Positions 24,074 through 31,671 of a stretch of 33,574 nt of DNA are shown piece after piece. The translations under genes were made by a program, and so were the position numbers. Numbering within the stretch: position 1 is the first letter of the stretch; every line of letters begins with the position of its first letter. Origin of the DNA: an uncultured Atopobiaceae bacterium (lineage in GTDB: Bacteria; Actinomycetota; Coriobacteriia; Coriobacteriales; Atopobiaceae); contig CALULC010000009.1 of NCBI GenBank assembly GCA_944321385.1, positions 1 to 33,574 of the forward strand. The letters run 5' to 3'. The notes beneath the pieces are model-generated. The model did no database searches, was not told the DNA's origin, and was given only the letters and a program-made list of their open reading frames with translations.

Positions 24074-25147
24074 ATGGAGGTCATCAAGGTAAGCACCGCC
24101 TCGCGCCCGTACGACGTCTTTGTTGGGGAAGGCCTTCTCGAGCGCATGGGAGAGCTCGTGCGCACGACGACCGGATGCGAGCGCTGCTGCGTTGTAACCG
24201 AGACCACCGTTGGGCCCCTCTATGCCGACGCCGTCGAGGATGCCCTCTCCTCTTCGGGAATTTGCGTCGCCCCGCGCGTGACCTTTGCCGCCGGGGAGCC
24301 CTCCAAAACGCTAGACACCCTTGGCTCGATTCTCGAGGGGCTCGCGGATCGCGAACTCACGCGAGATGATGCCGTAGTCGCTCTTGGCGGAGGGGTGACG
24401 GGCGACATGGGCGGCCTCGCCGCTGCCCTCTACCTTCGTGGCGTTGAGGTCGTGCAGGTCCCCACCTCGCTTCTTGCCATGGTGGACTCCTCCGTTGGCG
24501 GCAAGACCGCCGTTGACCTTAGGGCCGGAAAGAACCTTGTCGGCGCCTTCTGGCAGCCGAGCCTCGTGGTCGCAGACGTCCAAACGCTCTCCACCGTCCC
24601 GACGGACCTCTTCAAAGACTCCTGCGGCGAGGTGATAAAGCACGCGGTTCTCGCAGACCCCATCCTGCTCGAAGAGCTCGAACAGAAACCGCTTACCTCC
24701 GAGGACGACCCCGAAAGGCTCTCTTCCGTGGTAGCGCGCAACGTTGCGATCAAGCGTGACGTGGTGAGCGCAGACGAGCTGGAGCGAGGCCTCAGGCAGA
24801 CCCTCAACCTTGGTCATACCATCGGCCACGCCATCGAGGCGGCAAGCGAATTCTCGCTGGGGCACGGCTCGTGCGTCGCAGCCGGGCTTTGCATGATGGC
24901 GCACGCCGCATTTGCGCGAGGATGGTGCAGCGAGGAGACGGCAGCGCGCATCGAGCGCTGCGTTGCCGCACACGGCCTGCCCGTCGGGACGGACCTCCCC
25001 ACAGAGACGCTCATGCGCTATGCCACGCACGACAAGAAGCGCCACGGGTCCAACGTCAACGTCGTGGTCCCAATCGAGGTGGGCCGATGCGAGGTCAGAC
25101 GCGTCAGCCTCGAGGAGTTCCGCGACCTCATCGAGGCGGGACGGTAG
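24074..25147 (+). CDS. aroB: 3-dehydroquinate synthase
   Basis: The 357-residue protein has GGGVTGDMGGLAAALYLRGV (NAD binding), QVPTSLLAMVDSSVGGKTAVDL, GKNLVGAFWQP, the metal-site segment DSCGEVIKHAVL and NLGHTIGHAIEA. These are the canonical AroB motifs, with the Glu and two His zinc ligands present. The enzyme converts DAHP to 3-dehydroquinate. ATG 24074 comes 1 nt after the tyrA stop with AGG a few bases upstream. An in-frame upstream extension overlapping tyrA was rejected because it is not AroB-like. A 299-nt non-coding gap with repeats follows. Confidence 0.96.
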   Translation: MEVIKVSTASRPYDVFVGEGLLERMGELVRTTTGCERCCVVTETTVGPLYADAVEDALSSSGICVAPRVTFAAGEPSKTLDTLGSILEGLADRELTRDDAVVALGGGVTGDMGGLAAALYLRGVEVVQVPTSLLAMVDSSVGGKTAVDLRAGKNLVGAFWQPSLVVADVQTLSTVPTDLFKDSCGEVIKHAVLADPILLEELEQKPLTSEDDPERLSSVVARNVAIKRDVVSADELERGLRQTLNLGHTIGHAIEAASEFSLGHGSCVAAGLCMMAHAAFARGWCSEETAARIERCVAAHGLPVGTDLPTETLMRYATHDKKRHGSNVNVVVPIEVGRCEVRRVSLEEFRDLIEAGR

Positions 25148-25153
25148 CAACCA

Positions 25154-25311
25154 GAGGTTCTTCTCGCTGGGCGCCCTTCTCGGCTTACGGTTATGCGCAA
25201 TCCGTTCGGTTGTGGGCACTTCTCGCTTTTACAAAACCGCAGGTGGTGGATGTGCCGAGAAGAACCTCCCCTCACGGCACTGCGCATAACCGTGACGATT
25301 GCGCATAACCG
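25154..25311. repeat. Structured intergenic repeat array between aroB and aroA
   Basis: The 299-nt spacer (25148-25446) has no gene but strong repeat structure. CGGTTATGCGCA (25188-25199) and CGGTTGTGGGCA (25207-25218) form a direct pair with 19-nt period. Two reverse copies of CGGTTATGCGCA lie at 25281-25292 and 25300-25311, also 19 nt apart. The pairs are mirror images about one centre (25249/25250). The outer arms extend to a 15-bp perfect inverted repeat (25188-25202 with 25297-25311). A separate 13-bp inverted repeat GAGGTTCTTCTCG (25154-25166) matches 25256-25268, and CTTCTCG recurs at 25219-25225. It may be a miniature mobile or dispersed element, paired operators, or a structured RNA; sequence alone does not decide. 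Confidence 0.75.
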
Positions 25312-25446
25312 AACACAGAGCGCACGGCCGTTCCCTCGACGCGATGGGTTTCTCGCCTGTGAAGCCACGTGGATTTGCATGCGCCCATCCGACGAATCGC
25401 GCTAGCATAGGAAGGCATTTGTCACCCTGAACCTGTTGGAGACCAC

Positions 25447-26763
25447 TTGAACGCCGTCGTTCGGCCCACGCCACTCACCGGGGAGATATGCGCCCCGTCG
25501 TCCAAGTCCGAGGCACATCGCGCCCTCATCTGTGCAGCGTTTGCCCCGGGCGCCACGGACATAGACTGCACGACCACCTCAGATGACATCGACGCCACGG
25601 CGAGCTGCCTCGAGGCACTCGGGGCGAGAATCGCGCGAACGGAGCGTGGATTCCGCGTGAGGCCCGTGAGCGGAACCTCCGCCAGCGACAACATCCCCGC
25701 ACCCAATCGAGGGGCTACCCTCGACTGTCGCGAGTCCGGCTCCACGCTCAGGTTCCTGCTCCCCGTTGTCTGCGCTCTGGGATGCGAGGCCACGATGACG
25801 GGGCAGGGGCGTCTTTCGCAACGGCCCCTTTCGCCCCTCTACGAGCAGCTCCAGGAGCACGGGGTCTCCCTCTCGCCTCAGGGCGAGTTTCCGCTCTCCG
25901 TTGGAGGCAGGCTGACGGCGGGAAGATTCCTCCTTCCGGGAAACGTCTCGTCACAGTTCGTGACCGGGCTTTTGCTTGCAGCGCCCCTGCTTGCGTCCCC
26001 CTTGGAAATCGTCGTCTCCGAGCCCGTTGAGTCCAGACCCTACCTCGACATCACCCAGCAGGTCATGAAAGCCTTTGGGGTCGACGTCTCCTGCTCGCGC
26101 GAGCAGGCCGCCGATGGGTCCCGCGCCCTGGTATTTGACGTGTGCGCGAGCGGATACAGAAGCCCGGGCGCGCTCACCATCGGCGGGGACTGGTCCAACG
26201 CCGCGTTTTGGCTCGCAGCGGGCGCTATCGGCAAGCGGGGCGTGGCGGTGCGCGGACTCGACGTGACCAGTGCCCAGGGAGACCGTCAGATTCTGGCCGC
26301 CCTCTCGCTGCTTGGAGCCCACGTTCTGAGAAGCCCGGAGGGTGCCGCGATGAGGCCAGCCGAGCTGCACCCCACCACGATCAACGTTTCCAGCTGCCCG
26401 GACCTCGTGCCGCCGCTTGCCGCGGTGGCCTCCTTCGCGCCGGGAACAACGCGCATCACCGGTGCCTCTCGCCTGCGGCTTAAGGAATCCGACCGCCTGG
26501 AGACCGTTTCCGCGGCGGTCAACGCCCTTGGAGGCTGCTGTGCGATCTCAAATGACGACCTGCTCATCACTGGTTCCCAGACCTTGGCCGGAGGGATTGT
26601 AGACGCCGCCGGCGACCACCGGATAGCCATGATGGCCGCCGTCATGGCGACGCGCTGCACCGGACCCACCACCATCGTCGGGGCCGAATGCGTCAGCAAG
26701 TCCTACCCCAACTTCTTCAAAGACTTCTCCTCCCTGGGAGGGGTCGTGGAAACGGAGGCCTGA
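25447..26763 (+). CDS. aroA: 3-phosphoshikimate 1-carboxyvinyltransferase (EPSP synthase)
   Basis: The 438-residue protein has the EPSPS motifs APSSKSEAHRALI (PEP and S3P binding Lys and Arg), LDCRESGSTLRFLLPV, SSQFVTGLLLAAPL, SRLRLKESDRLETV and DHRIAMMAAV. It transfers the enolpyruvyl group of PEP to shikimate-3-phosphate. The start is TTG 25447 with GGAG about 6 nt upstream; no ATG or GTG is available nearby in frame. The stop overlaps the aroC start by 1 nt (TGATG). The gene sits downstream of the structured repeat spacer, which may therefore influence its expression. Confidence 0.96.
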   Translation: MNAVVRPTPLTGEICAPSSKSEAHRALICAAFAPGATDIDCTTTSDDIDATASCLEALGARIARTERGFRVRPVSGTSASDNIPAPNRGATLDCRESGSTLRFLLPVVCALGCEATMTGQGRLSQRPLSPLYEQLQEHGVSLSPQGEFPLSVGGRLTAGRFLLPGNVSSQFVTGLLLAAPLLASPLEIVVSEPVESRPYLDITQQVMKAFGVDVSCSREQAADGSRALVFDVCASGYRSPGALTIGGDWSNAAFWLAAGAIGKRGVAVRGLDVTSAQGDRQILAALSLLGAHVLRSPEGAAMRPAELHPTTINVSSCPDLVPPLAAVASFAPGTTRITGASRLRLKESDRLETVSAAVNALGGCCAISNDDLLITGSQTLAGGIVDAAGDHRIAMMAAVMATRCTGPTTIVGAECVSKSYPNFFKDFSSLGGVVETEA

Positions 26764-27878
26764 TGCCCTCAACGCTTGGAAGAACCCTCCGCGTGACCGT
26801 GTTTGGGCAGTCCCACTCCCCCGCGGTCGGCTGCGTCATGGAGGGGGTTCCCGCCGGATTCACGGTTGACCTCGAGGCTCTCGCAGCCTTCGTGGCGCGC
26901 CGGGCACCCGGATCGAACCCGTGGGACACGCCTCGCAGGGAGCCTGACACGCCCCGCATCGTCTCCGGCCTCAACCAGCGGGGCGAGACGTGCGGTGCCC
27001 CTCTTGCGGCAATCATCGAGAATACCAACACGCGCTCCGGAGACTACTCGAACATTCAGCAGGTGCCTCGCCCAGGACACGCGGACTTTACGGCGTGGGC
27101 CAAGTGGCACGGCGCTCAGGACGTTCCAGGCGGTGGTCACTTCTCCGGAAGGCTCACGGCGCCCCTGTGCATAGCGGGCGGCATCGCCCTCCAGTGGCTC
27201 GAGAGCAGGGGCGTGAGGGTGCGCGCACACGTTGCGGAGCTCGCAGGGATAGAGGACGCTCCCTTCTCGGCACTTGACAACTCATCCGAGGCAAACGTCA
27301 AGCTCGCGGAAGAGATGAGCTCCCTCTCCGACGGCCGCCGCGTTCCCACGATTGACCAAGATGCGGGAGTTCGAATGCTCGAGGCAGTGCTTGAGGCACG
27401 CGCGCAGAAAGACACCCTCGGGGGCATTGTCGAGTGCGTAGCTACGGGGCTTCCCGCCGGAATCGGCTCCCCGATGTTTGACGGCATCGAGAACGTCCTC
27501 GCACGCGACCTCTTTGGCATCCCCTCGGTGAAGGGCGTCGAGTTTGGCCGCGGCTTTGCCTCGGCTCGCCTGCGCGGGAGCCAGAACAACGATCCCTACG
27601 AGGTCCGCGAGGGCACGTGCGTCCCGACGACCAACAACGCCGGCGGCATCCTCGGCGGCATAACGAGCGGCGCTCCCCTGCTGGTGCGCTGCGCCTTCAA
27701 ACCCATATCGAGCATCATGATGGACCAGGCCTCCGTCGACCTTTCAACGATGGAGCCCGCAACGCTCAAGGTCCACGGCCGTCACGACACAACGGCCGTC
27801 CTGCGCGCGGTGCCCGTCGTCGAGGCGGTCTGCGCCCTGGGCCTCGCAGACGCCCTCCTCACCTGGCCGGTCGAATAG
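26763..27878 (+). CDS. aroC: Chorismate synthase
   Basis: The 371-residue protein begins MPSTLGRTLRVTVFGQSHSPAVG. It contains APGSNPWDTPRREPDTPRIVSG, RPGHADFTAWAKWHG, GGGHFSGRLTAPL, SPMFDGIENVLARDLFGIPSVKGVEFG and NNAGGILGGITSGAPL, the chorismate synthase signatures. It converts EPSP to chorismate using reduced FMN without net redox change. The GGGHFSGRLTAP variant is the form usual in clostridial-type enzymes, as far as I recall. GGAGG lies 4 nt before the ATG within the aroA end, so aroA and aroC are translationally coupled. Confidence 0.96.
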   Translation: MPSTLGRTLRVTVFGQSHSPAVGCVMEGVPAGFTVDLEALAAFVARRAPGSNPWDTPRREPDTPRIVSGLNQRGETCGAPLAAIIENTNTRSGDYSNIQQVPRPGHADFTAWAKWHGAQDVPGGGHFSGRLTAPLCIAGGIALQWLESRGVRVRAHVAELAGIEDAPFSALDNSSEANVKLAEEMSSLSDGRRVPTIDQDAGVRMLEAVLEARAQKDTLGGIVECVATGLPAGIGSPMFDGIENVLARDLFGIPSVKGVEFGRGFASARLRGSQNNDPYEVREGTCVPTTNNAGGILGGITSGAPLLVRCAFKPISSIMMDQASVDLSTMEPATLKVHGRHDTTAVLRAVPVVEAVCALGLADALLTWPVE

Positions 27879-27891
27879 CCAACCGAGGCAT

Positions 27892-27971
27892 CCGGGGGTT
27901 GAGGCCCGGCCCTCAGACAGCTTGCCGAGAGGGACGCTCGGCAAGAACTCGCGGCGGACCTCAACCCCCGG
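27892..27971 (+). promoter_or_regulatory. Nested hairpin leader upstream of pheA, candidate cis-regulatory RNA
   Basis: CCGGGGGTTGAGG (27892-27904) pairs exactly with CCTCAACCCCCGG (27959-27971). Inside lies a second perfect 9-bp hairpin, CTTGCCGAG (27921-27929) with CTCGGCAAG (27937-27945) and a 7-nt loop. The left arm's TGAGG (27900-27904) can pair instead with a nearer CCTCA (27911-27915), so two exclusive folds exist. A small CGTACG...CGTACG hairpin follows before the pheA SD. It fills most of the 130-nt aroC-pheA spacer. No U-tract follows, so a simple terminator is unlikely; attenuation, mRNA processing or a repeat element are options. Confidence 0.6.
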
Positions 27972-28008
27972 CCACCGTACGAGTCGGACGACGTACGAAA
28001 GGCAGCAC

Positions 28009-29160
28009 ATGGCAGAACTCTCTGACCTCAGGCAGCAGATAGACGAGATCGATACGCGAATCTTCGAGCTCTTCTCGGAGCGCACCAAGGTGGCCGAGGA
28101 AGTGGCCGCCTACAAGCGAGAGAACGGCATGAGGGTCCTTGACCCATCCCGCGAGCGGGCAAAGGTCGCTGACGCCGCGGGTCGCGTGCCCGAAGATCTT
28201 TCCACCTACGCTCAGGTGCTCATGGAGCTCCTCATGGAGGCCTCCCGCGCCCGACAGCACGAGCTCCTCGACGACCCCTCGGACGACCCGGTGCTCACAA
28301 AGATCGCCGCGGCGCGCAAGGAGACTCCGGAGCTCTTCCCTCCCTCCGCGCGCGTCTCGTGCCAGGGCGTCGAGGGCGCCTATTCCCAGATCGCGGCTGA
28401 GAAGATCTTCAAGCGGACGCTCATCTCCTACTCGCCCACCTTCGACGGGGTGTTCCGATCCGTCGAGCAGGGACTCGCGCAGTACGGCGTCCTCCCGCTC
28501 GAGAACTCGACCGCAGGGTCGGTCAACCAGATGTTTGACCTCATGATGGAGCACTCGTTCTACATCGTGCGCTCGACGCGCGTAAAGGTCGATCACAACC
28601 TCCTCGCAAACCCCGGGGCCACGCTCGAGGGACTCCGAGACGTCTACAGTCACGAACAGGCCATCAACCAGTGCTCCGAGTTCCTCTCGGGTCTCCCCGA
28701 CGTGCGCGTCCACGTATGCGAGAACACAGCCGTCGCAGCCGAGCGCGTCGCGGAGTCCGGTCGCACGAACGTTGCCGCGCTCTCATCGCTTCCCTGCGCC
28801 GGCCTCTACGGGCTCGAGGTCCTCTCCACCTCCGTCCAGGACCGAGACAACAACTACACGCGCTTCGCCTGCATCTCCAAGAAGCTCGAGATCTACCCGG
28901 GGGCAAACCGAGCCTCGCTCATGATCGTGCTGCCGCACGTCCCCGGCGCCCTCTACAAGCTGCTTGCCAAGTTCTACGCGCTCGACATCAACCTCCTCAA
29001 GCTCGAGAGCCGTCCCATCCCGGAGCGCGATTTCGAGTTCATGTTCTACTTCGACATCGAGTGCCCCGCGGCAGCGCCGGAGTTCCTCTCCCTCATGTCA
29101 ACGCTCGAGGGACTCTGCCAGGAGTATCGCTACCTCGGTAGCTACGCGGAGGTGCTCTAG
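28009..29160 (+). CDS. pheA: Bifunctional chorismate mutase / prephenate dehydratase
   Basis: The 383-residue protein joins three domains. An AroQ-type helical chorismate mutase (1-85) has LRQQIDEIDTRIFELFSERTKVAEEVAAYK. A prephenate dehydratase (about 105-285) has CQGVEGAYSQIAAEKIF, PLENSTAGSVNQMFDL and NNYTRFACI, the TRF motif. An ACT domain (about 300-375) has LPHVPGALYKLLAKFYALDINLLKLESRP, where ESRP normally binds Phe. It makes phenylpyruvate and also provides the mutase for tyrA. ATG 28009 follows AAAGG with 8-nt spacing. The frame stays open upstream through the hairpin leader, but that part is unlike PheA. Phe feedback is expected from the ACT domain. Confidence 0.95.
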   Translation: MAELSDLRQQIDEIDTRIFELFSERTKVAEEVAAYKRENGMRVLDPSRERAKVADAAGRVPEDLSTYAQVLMELLMEASRARQHELLDDPSDDPVLTKIAAARKETPELFPPSARVSCQGVEGAYSQIAAEKIFKRTLISYSPTFDGVFRSVEQGLAQYGVLPLENSTAGSVNQMFDLMMEHSFYIVRSTRVKVDHNLLANPGATLEGLRDVYSHEQAINQCSEFLSGLPDVRVHVCENTAVAAERVAESGRTNVAALSSLPCAGLYGLEVLSTSVQDRDNNYTRFACISKKLEIYPGANRASLMIVLPHVPGALYKLLAKFYALDINLLKLESRPIPERDFEFMFYFDIECPAAAPEFLSLMSTLEGLCQEYRYLGSYAEVL

Positions 29161-29161
29161 C

Positions 29162-30463
29162 GTGGCGGGCGAGAAGGACACGGCTCCCATGGCCCCCTTC
29201 GGCCTCGTGGGTCATCCGCTAGGGCACAGCTGGTCGCCCGCCGTCCACGCCAAGCTCGGCTCCGCCCCCTACGAGCTGCACGACCTCGAACATGAGGAGG
29301 CAAAGCGCTATCTTTGCGAGGGAGTCTGGCGAGGCGTCAACGTGACCATCCCCCACAAGCGACTTGCCGCCCAGGTGGCAGATGTGCGCTCACCCGCAGT
29401 TGAGAGGCTCGAGGTTGCAAACACTCTTGTAAAAAGAGATGACGGCAGCATCTTTGCCGAGAACACGGACGTCCTCGGCTTTGCGTGGATGCTCGAGCGC
29501 TTCTGCGAGAGTCGCCTCGGGGAGAGCCCATGCGACGCCCTCGGCGGCAGGAAGGTCCTCGTCCTCGGAAGCGGCGGCGCGAGCCGCTCGGTGATAGACG
29601 TTCTCGAAAACGTGGCAGGCGCGCGGCCAGTCACGATTTCTCGCAGCGGCGCCGAGAACTATGAGAACCTCGCCAGCCGGCACTCGGACGCCGTCCTTCT
29701 TGTCAATGCGACGCCCGTTGGCATGTTCCCCCATTGTCCCGATGCACCGGTATCCGAAGGGGTCCTTGGCTCTCTCTCGCAGCTCAGGGGCGTTCTCGAC
29801 CTCATCTACAATCCAAGCCGAACGGGGCTGTGCCTTGCTGCCGAGAGGCTGGGGGTCCCCTCTGAGTCTGGCCTCCCCATGCTCGTGGCACAGGCCTTCT
29901 ACGCCAGCGAGCTCTTCCAGGGAACGAGCTTGGACAACACCCTCATCGGCCAAATCGAGAGGGACATACGACTGCAGACCCAAAACATCGTGCTCATTGG
30001 CATGCCGGGCGCGGGAAAGTCCAGCTGCGGAAGGGCCCTCTCCCGGCTCATGGGCAGACCTTTCGTGGACATAGACTCCGCCATAGAGACCGCTGAGGGA
30101 AGGTCTGCCGCACAGATCATCCTTGAAGATGGCGAGGGAGCCTTCCGCGAGATTGAGACCAGGGTCACGGGCACCTACGGATCAAGATCGGGTCTTGTCA
30201 TCGCCTGTGGCGGCGGCGTCGTCACAAGAGCCGAGAACTACGACCTCCTCCACCAGAACGGCTTCATCGTCTTTCTCGACAGAAGCATCTCCGAGCTGAG
30301 CACGAACGGTCGCCCCATCTCTCAGAGCCGCGGGGTCGAGGAGGTGGCCCAGGAAAGAATGGGTCTCTACCGGAGCTGGGCCGACCTCAAGCTTGCCTGC
30401 ACCGGATCGGCACTTGGGGATGCGCGGGAGATACTCGGGGCACTTTCAAACTCTGGAAGCTGA
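29162..30463 (+). CDS. aroE-aroK: Fused shikimate dehydrogenase - shikimate kinase
   Basis: The 433-residue protein encodes two consecutive pathway enzymes. The N-terminal AroE part (about 1-265) has GLVGHPLGHSWSPAVH, NVTIPHK (catalytic Lys), ENTDVLGF (catalytic Asp) and the NADP fold VLVLGSGGASRSVIDVL. The C-terminal AroK part (about 275-430) has Walker A GMPGAGKSSCGR, FVDIDS (DxD), FREIE, CGGGVV and a LID-region NGRP. Both appear intact. They catalyse dehydroshikimate reduction and shikimate phosphorylation, steps 4 and 5. The GTG start has GGAGGTG 7 nt upstream inside pheA, with a 1-nt gap to its stop. No stop codon or frameshift separates the halves. The kinase C-terminus looks slightly short but complete. 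Confidence 0.95.
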   Translation: MAGEKDTAPMAPFGLVGHPLGHSWSPAVHAKLGSAPYELHDLEHEEAKRYLCEGVWRGVNVTIPHKRLAAQVADVRSPAVERLEVANTLVKRDDGSIFAENTDVLGFAWMLERFCESRLGESPCDALGGRKVLVLGSGGASRSVIDVLENVAGARPVTISRSGAENYENLASRHSDAVLLVNATPVGMFPHCPDAPVSEGVLGSLSQLRGVLDLIYNPSRTGLCLAAERLGVPSESGLPMLVAQAFYASELFQGTSLDNTLIGQIERDIRLQTQNIVLIGMPGAGKSSCGRALSRLMGRPFVDIDSAIETAEGRSAAQIILEDGEGAFREIETRVTGTYGSRSGLVIACGGGVVTRAENYDLLHQNGFIVFLDRSISELSTNGRPISQSRGVEEVAQERMGLYRSWADLKLACTGSALGDAREILGALSNSGS

Positions 30464-30493
30464 GTTTCCTAATTACTAGCAGGAAGTTTCTTC

Positions 30494-30513
30494 AGGTCCT
30501 TCATGAAGGATTT
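30494..30513 (+). terminator. Weak hairpin after aroE-aroK
   Basis: TCCTTCATGAAGGA (30497-30510) is a perfect 14-bp palindrome. Flanking AGG and TTT extend it by one A-U and two G-U pairs, and a short ATTTG follows. It lies 30 nt after the aroE-aroK stop. The loop is tight and the U-tract poor, so it could be a weak terminator or a DNA-binding palindrome. The rest of the 203-nt spacer up to 30666 holds a small GGGG-TCT-CCCC hairpin (30563-30573) and a TATACT at 30586-30591. Confidence 0.4.
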
Positions 30514-30585
30514 GCCAGTCAGCGCGGAAAACCACCGTCTGCGAGACCATTCGGCGGAAAGAGGGGTCTCCCCCAGTTCACCCTC

Positions 30586-30591
30586 TATACT
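30586..30591 (+). promoter_or_regulatory. Possible -10 box for the EIIB-aroQ gene
   Basis: TATACT would direct a start near 30598, about 69 nt before the preferred GTG start at 30667. The predicted start lies upstream of both candidate start codons. No good -35 hexamer is seen at 16-18 nt spacing, so the support is the -10 match and its position after the hairpin. Confidence 0.4.
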
Positions 30592-30666
30592 TCACTGAGA
30601 CTATTTTGACCGATGAGTGCGGAGACGGGGCTCCTTACTCGCGATTCAAAAGGAAAGGGTCGCGAC

Positions 30667-31620
30667 GTGGACAGAGAGCAGATTGCGCGAGAGGTCCTTG
30701 CCGCCATTGGGGGCAAGGAGAACGTCGTCGCAAATGACATCTGCATGACCCGTCTGAGGATTCTCACCAAGGATCCCTCACTGGTGAACACCGAGCAGCT
30801 CTCCTCCGCTCGAGGGGTGCTCGGCTTTGTGAGGCGTGGAGACAACGGCATAGAGGTCGTCTTCAGCCCGGGCAAAGTGGAGGCCGTCCACGAGGCGATC
30901 GTCCGTCTCACGGGCATGGAGGGTGACGAGGGCGCTTTTGCCCAAATTGGCTCAAAGCCTGAGTCCACGAGAATTCGCGTTCACATCTCACAGAACCCCC
31001 TTTTGGATGCCGCGAGAATCCAAAGCGATCGAGAGGCAGAGGATTCTAAGGGCGGGGATTCCGTAGACGACCTTGTGAGCCTGCTCGACACCTTCTCAGA
31101 TGCACAGACGGGCGACGATCACCTTGACTTCGAGGACGAGGCACCCGAGGACTCCCCCGAGACCGGCCACCAAGCTGTCAGCGGACGCGTTCTTGTCATC
31201 AACGGGCCAAACATCAACCTGCTCGGAATCCGCGAGCCGGACATCTACGGCGCGGACTCGTACCGCTCGCTCCTGAAGCTCTGCCATGACGCCGCTGAGG
31301 AGGCGGGCTTTGTAGAGTGCACCTGCTTCCAGTCAAACCACGAGGGAGACCTCATAGACGCGATTCAGGATGCCTACGGCAGCTATGACGGCATTATTTT
31401 CAACCCGGGAGCCTACACCCACACGTCAATTGCCATTCTCGATGCAGCAAAGGCCGTCGGGCTGCCAATGGTGGAGGTCCACATCTCAAAGGTCGACGAG
31501 CGCGAGGAGTTTCGCCAGGTGTCCTACATCCGCGCCGCCTGCTTTGAGACCATCTCCGGAATGGGCATCGAGGGATACCGAAAGGCCATCTTGGACCTTG
31601 CCGCACATCTAAGCATGTGA
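30667..31620 (+). CDS. aroQ: PTS EIIB domain fused to type II 3-dehydroquinate dehydratase
   Basis: From GTG 30667 the 317-residue protein starts with a glucose-family PTS EIIB domain (about 1-80): REVLAAIGGKENVVANDICMTRLRI, with the phosphorylatable Cys26 in CxTRLR, then GVLGFVRRGDNGIEVVFSPG. An acidic, low-complexity linker follows (about 95-170). A full type II dehydroquinase spans about 173-317: VINGPNINLLGIREPDIYG (Arg189, Tyr194), FQSNHEGDLIDAIQDA, FNPGAYTHTSIAILDA, VEVHISKVDEREEFRQVSYI. The dehydratase makes 3-dehydroshikimate, step 3, and completes the cluster. No EIIC or EIIA is encoded nearby. GTG 30667 has AAAGGAAAGGG 7 nt upstream; ATG 30613 in frame lacks an SD and would add 18 residues. 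The fusion is not one I know. Confidence 0.9.
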   Translation: MDREQIAREVLAAIGGKENVVANDICMTRLRILTKDPSLVNTEQLSSARGVLGFVRRGDNGIEVVFSPGKVEAVHEAIVRLTGMEGDEGAFAQIGSKPESTRIRVHISQNPLLDAARIQSDREAEDSKGGDSVDDLVSLLDTFSDAQTGDDHLDFEDEAPEDSPETGHQAVSGRVLVINGPNINLLGIREPDIYGADSYRSLLKLCHDAAEEAGFVECTCFQSNHEGDLIDAIQDAYGSYDGIIFNPGAYTHTSIAILDAAKAVGLPMVEVHISKVDEREEFRQVSYIRAACFETISGMGIEGYRKAILDLAAHLSM

Positions 31621-31671
31621 CGTCCGCCTCGCAGCTCAGCCAGCAAGACAGACAAAAGCCCAGGCAAAAGC

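Noticed and set aside
22144-24207. 687-codon minus-strand open frame opposite DAHP synthase and tyrA
   Set aside because: It is a GC-rich shadow, with His/Gly/Val/Asp/Glu-biased composition and no motifs, fully covered by two real genes on the plus strand.
25154-25311. CRISPR array
   Set aside because: There are only four 12-nt copies in opposite orientations with no unique spacers of regular length, and no cas gene is present.
25447-26763. Possible broken EPSP synthase, as the first motif (SSKSEAHR) differs from the common SKSxSHR/SNR
   Set aside because: Lys and Arg of the motif and all later motifs are present and the length is normal, so it is an ordinary variant.
23194-29175. Near-identical 5' ends of tyrA and aroE-aroK (GTGGCxGGCGAGAA)
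   Set aside because: Only 14 nt are shared and the proteins diverge at once; this is likely a chance similarity at start regions.
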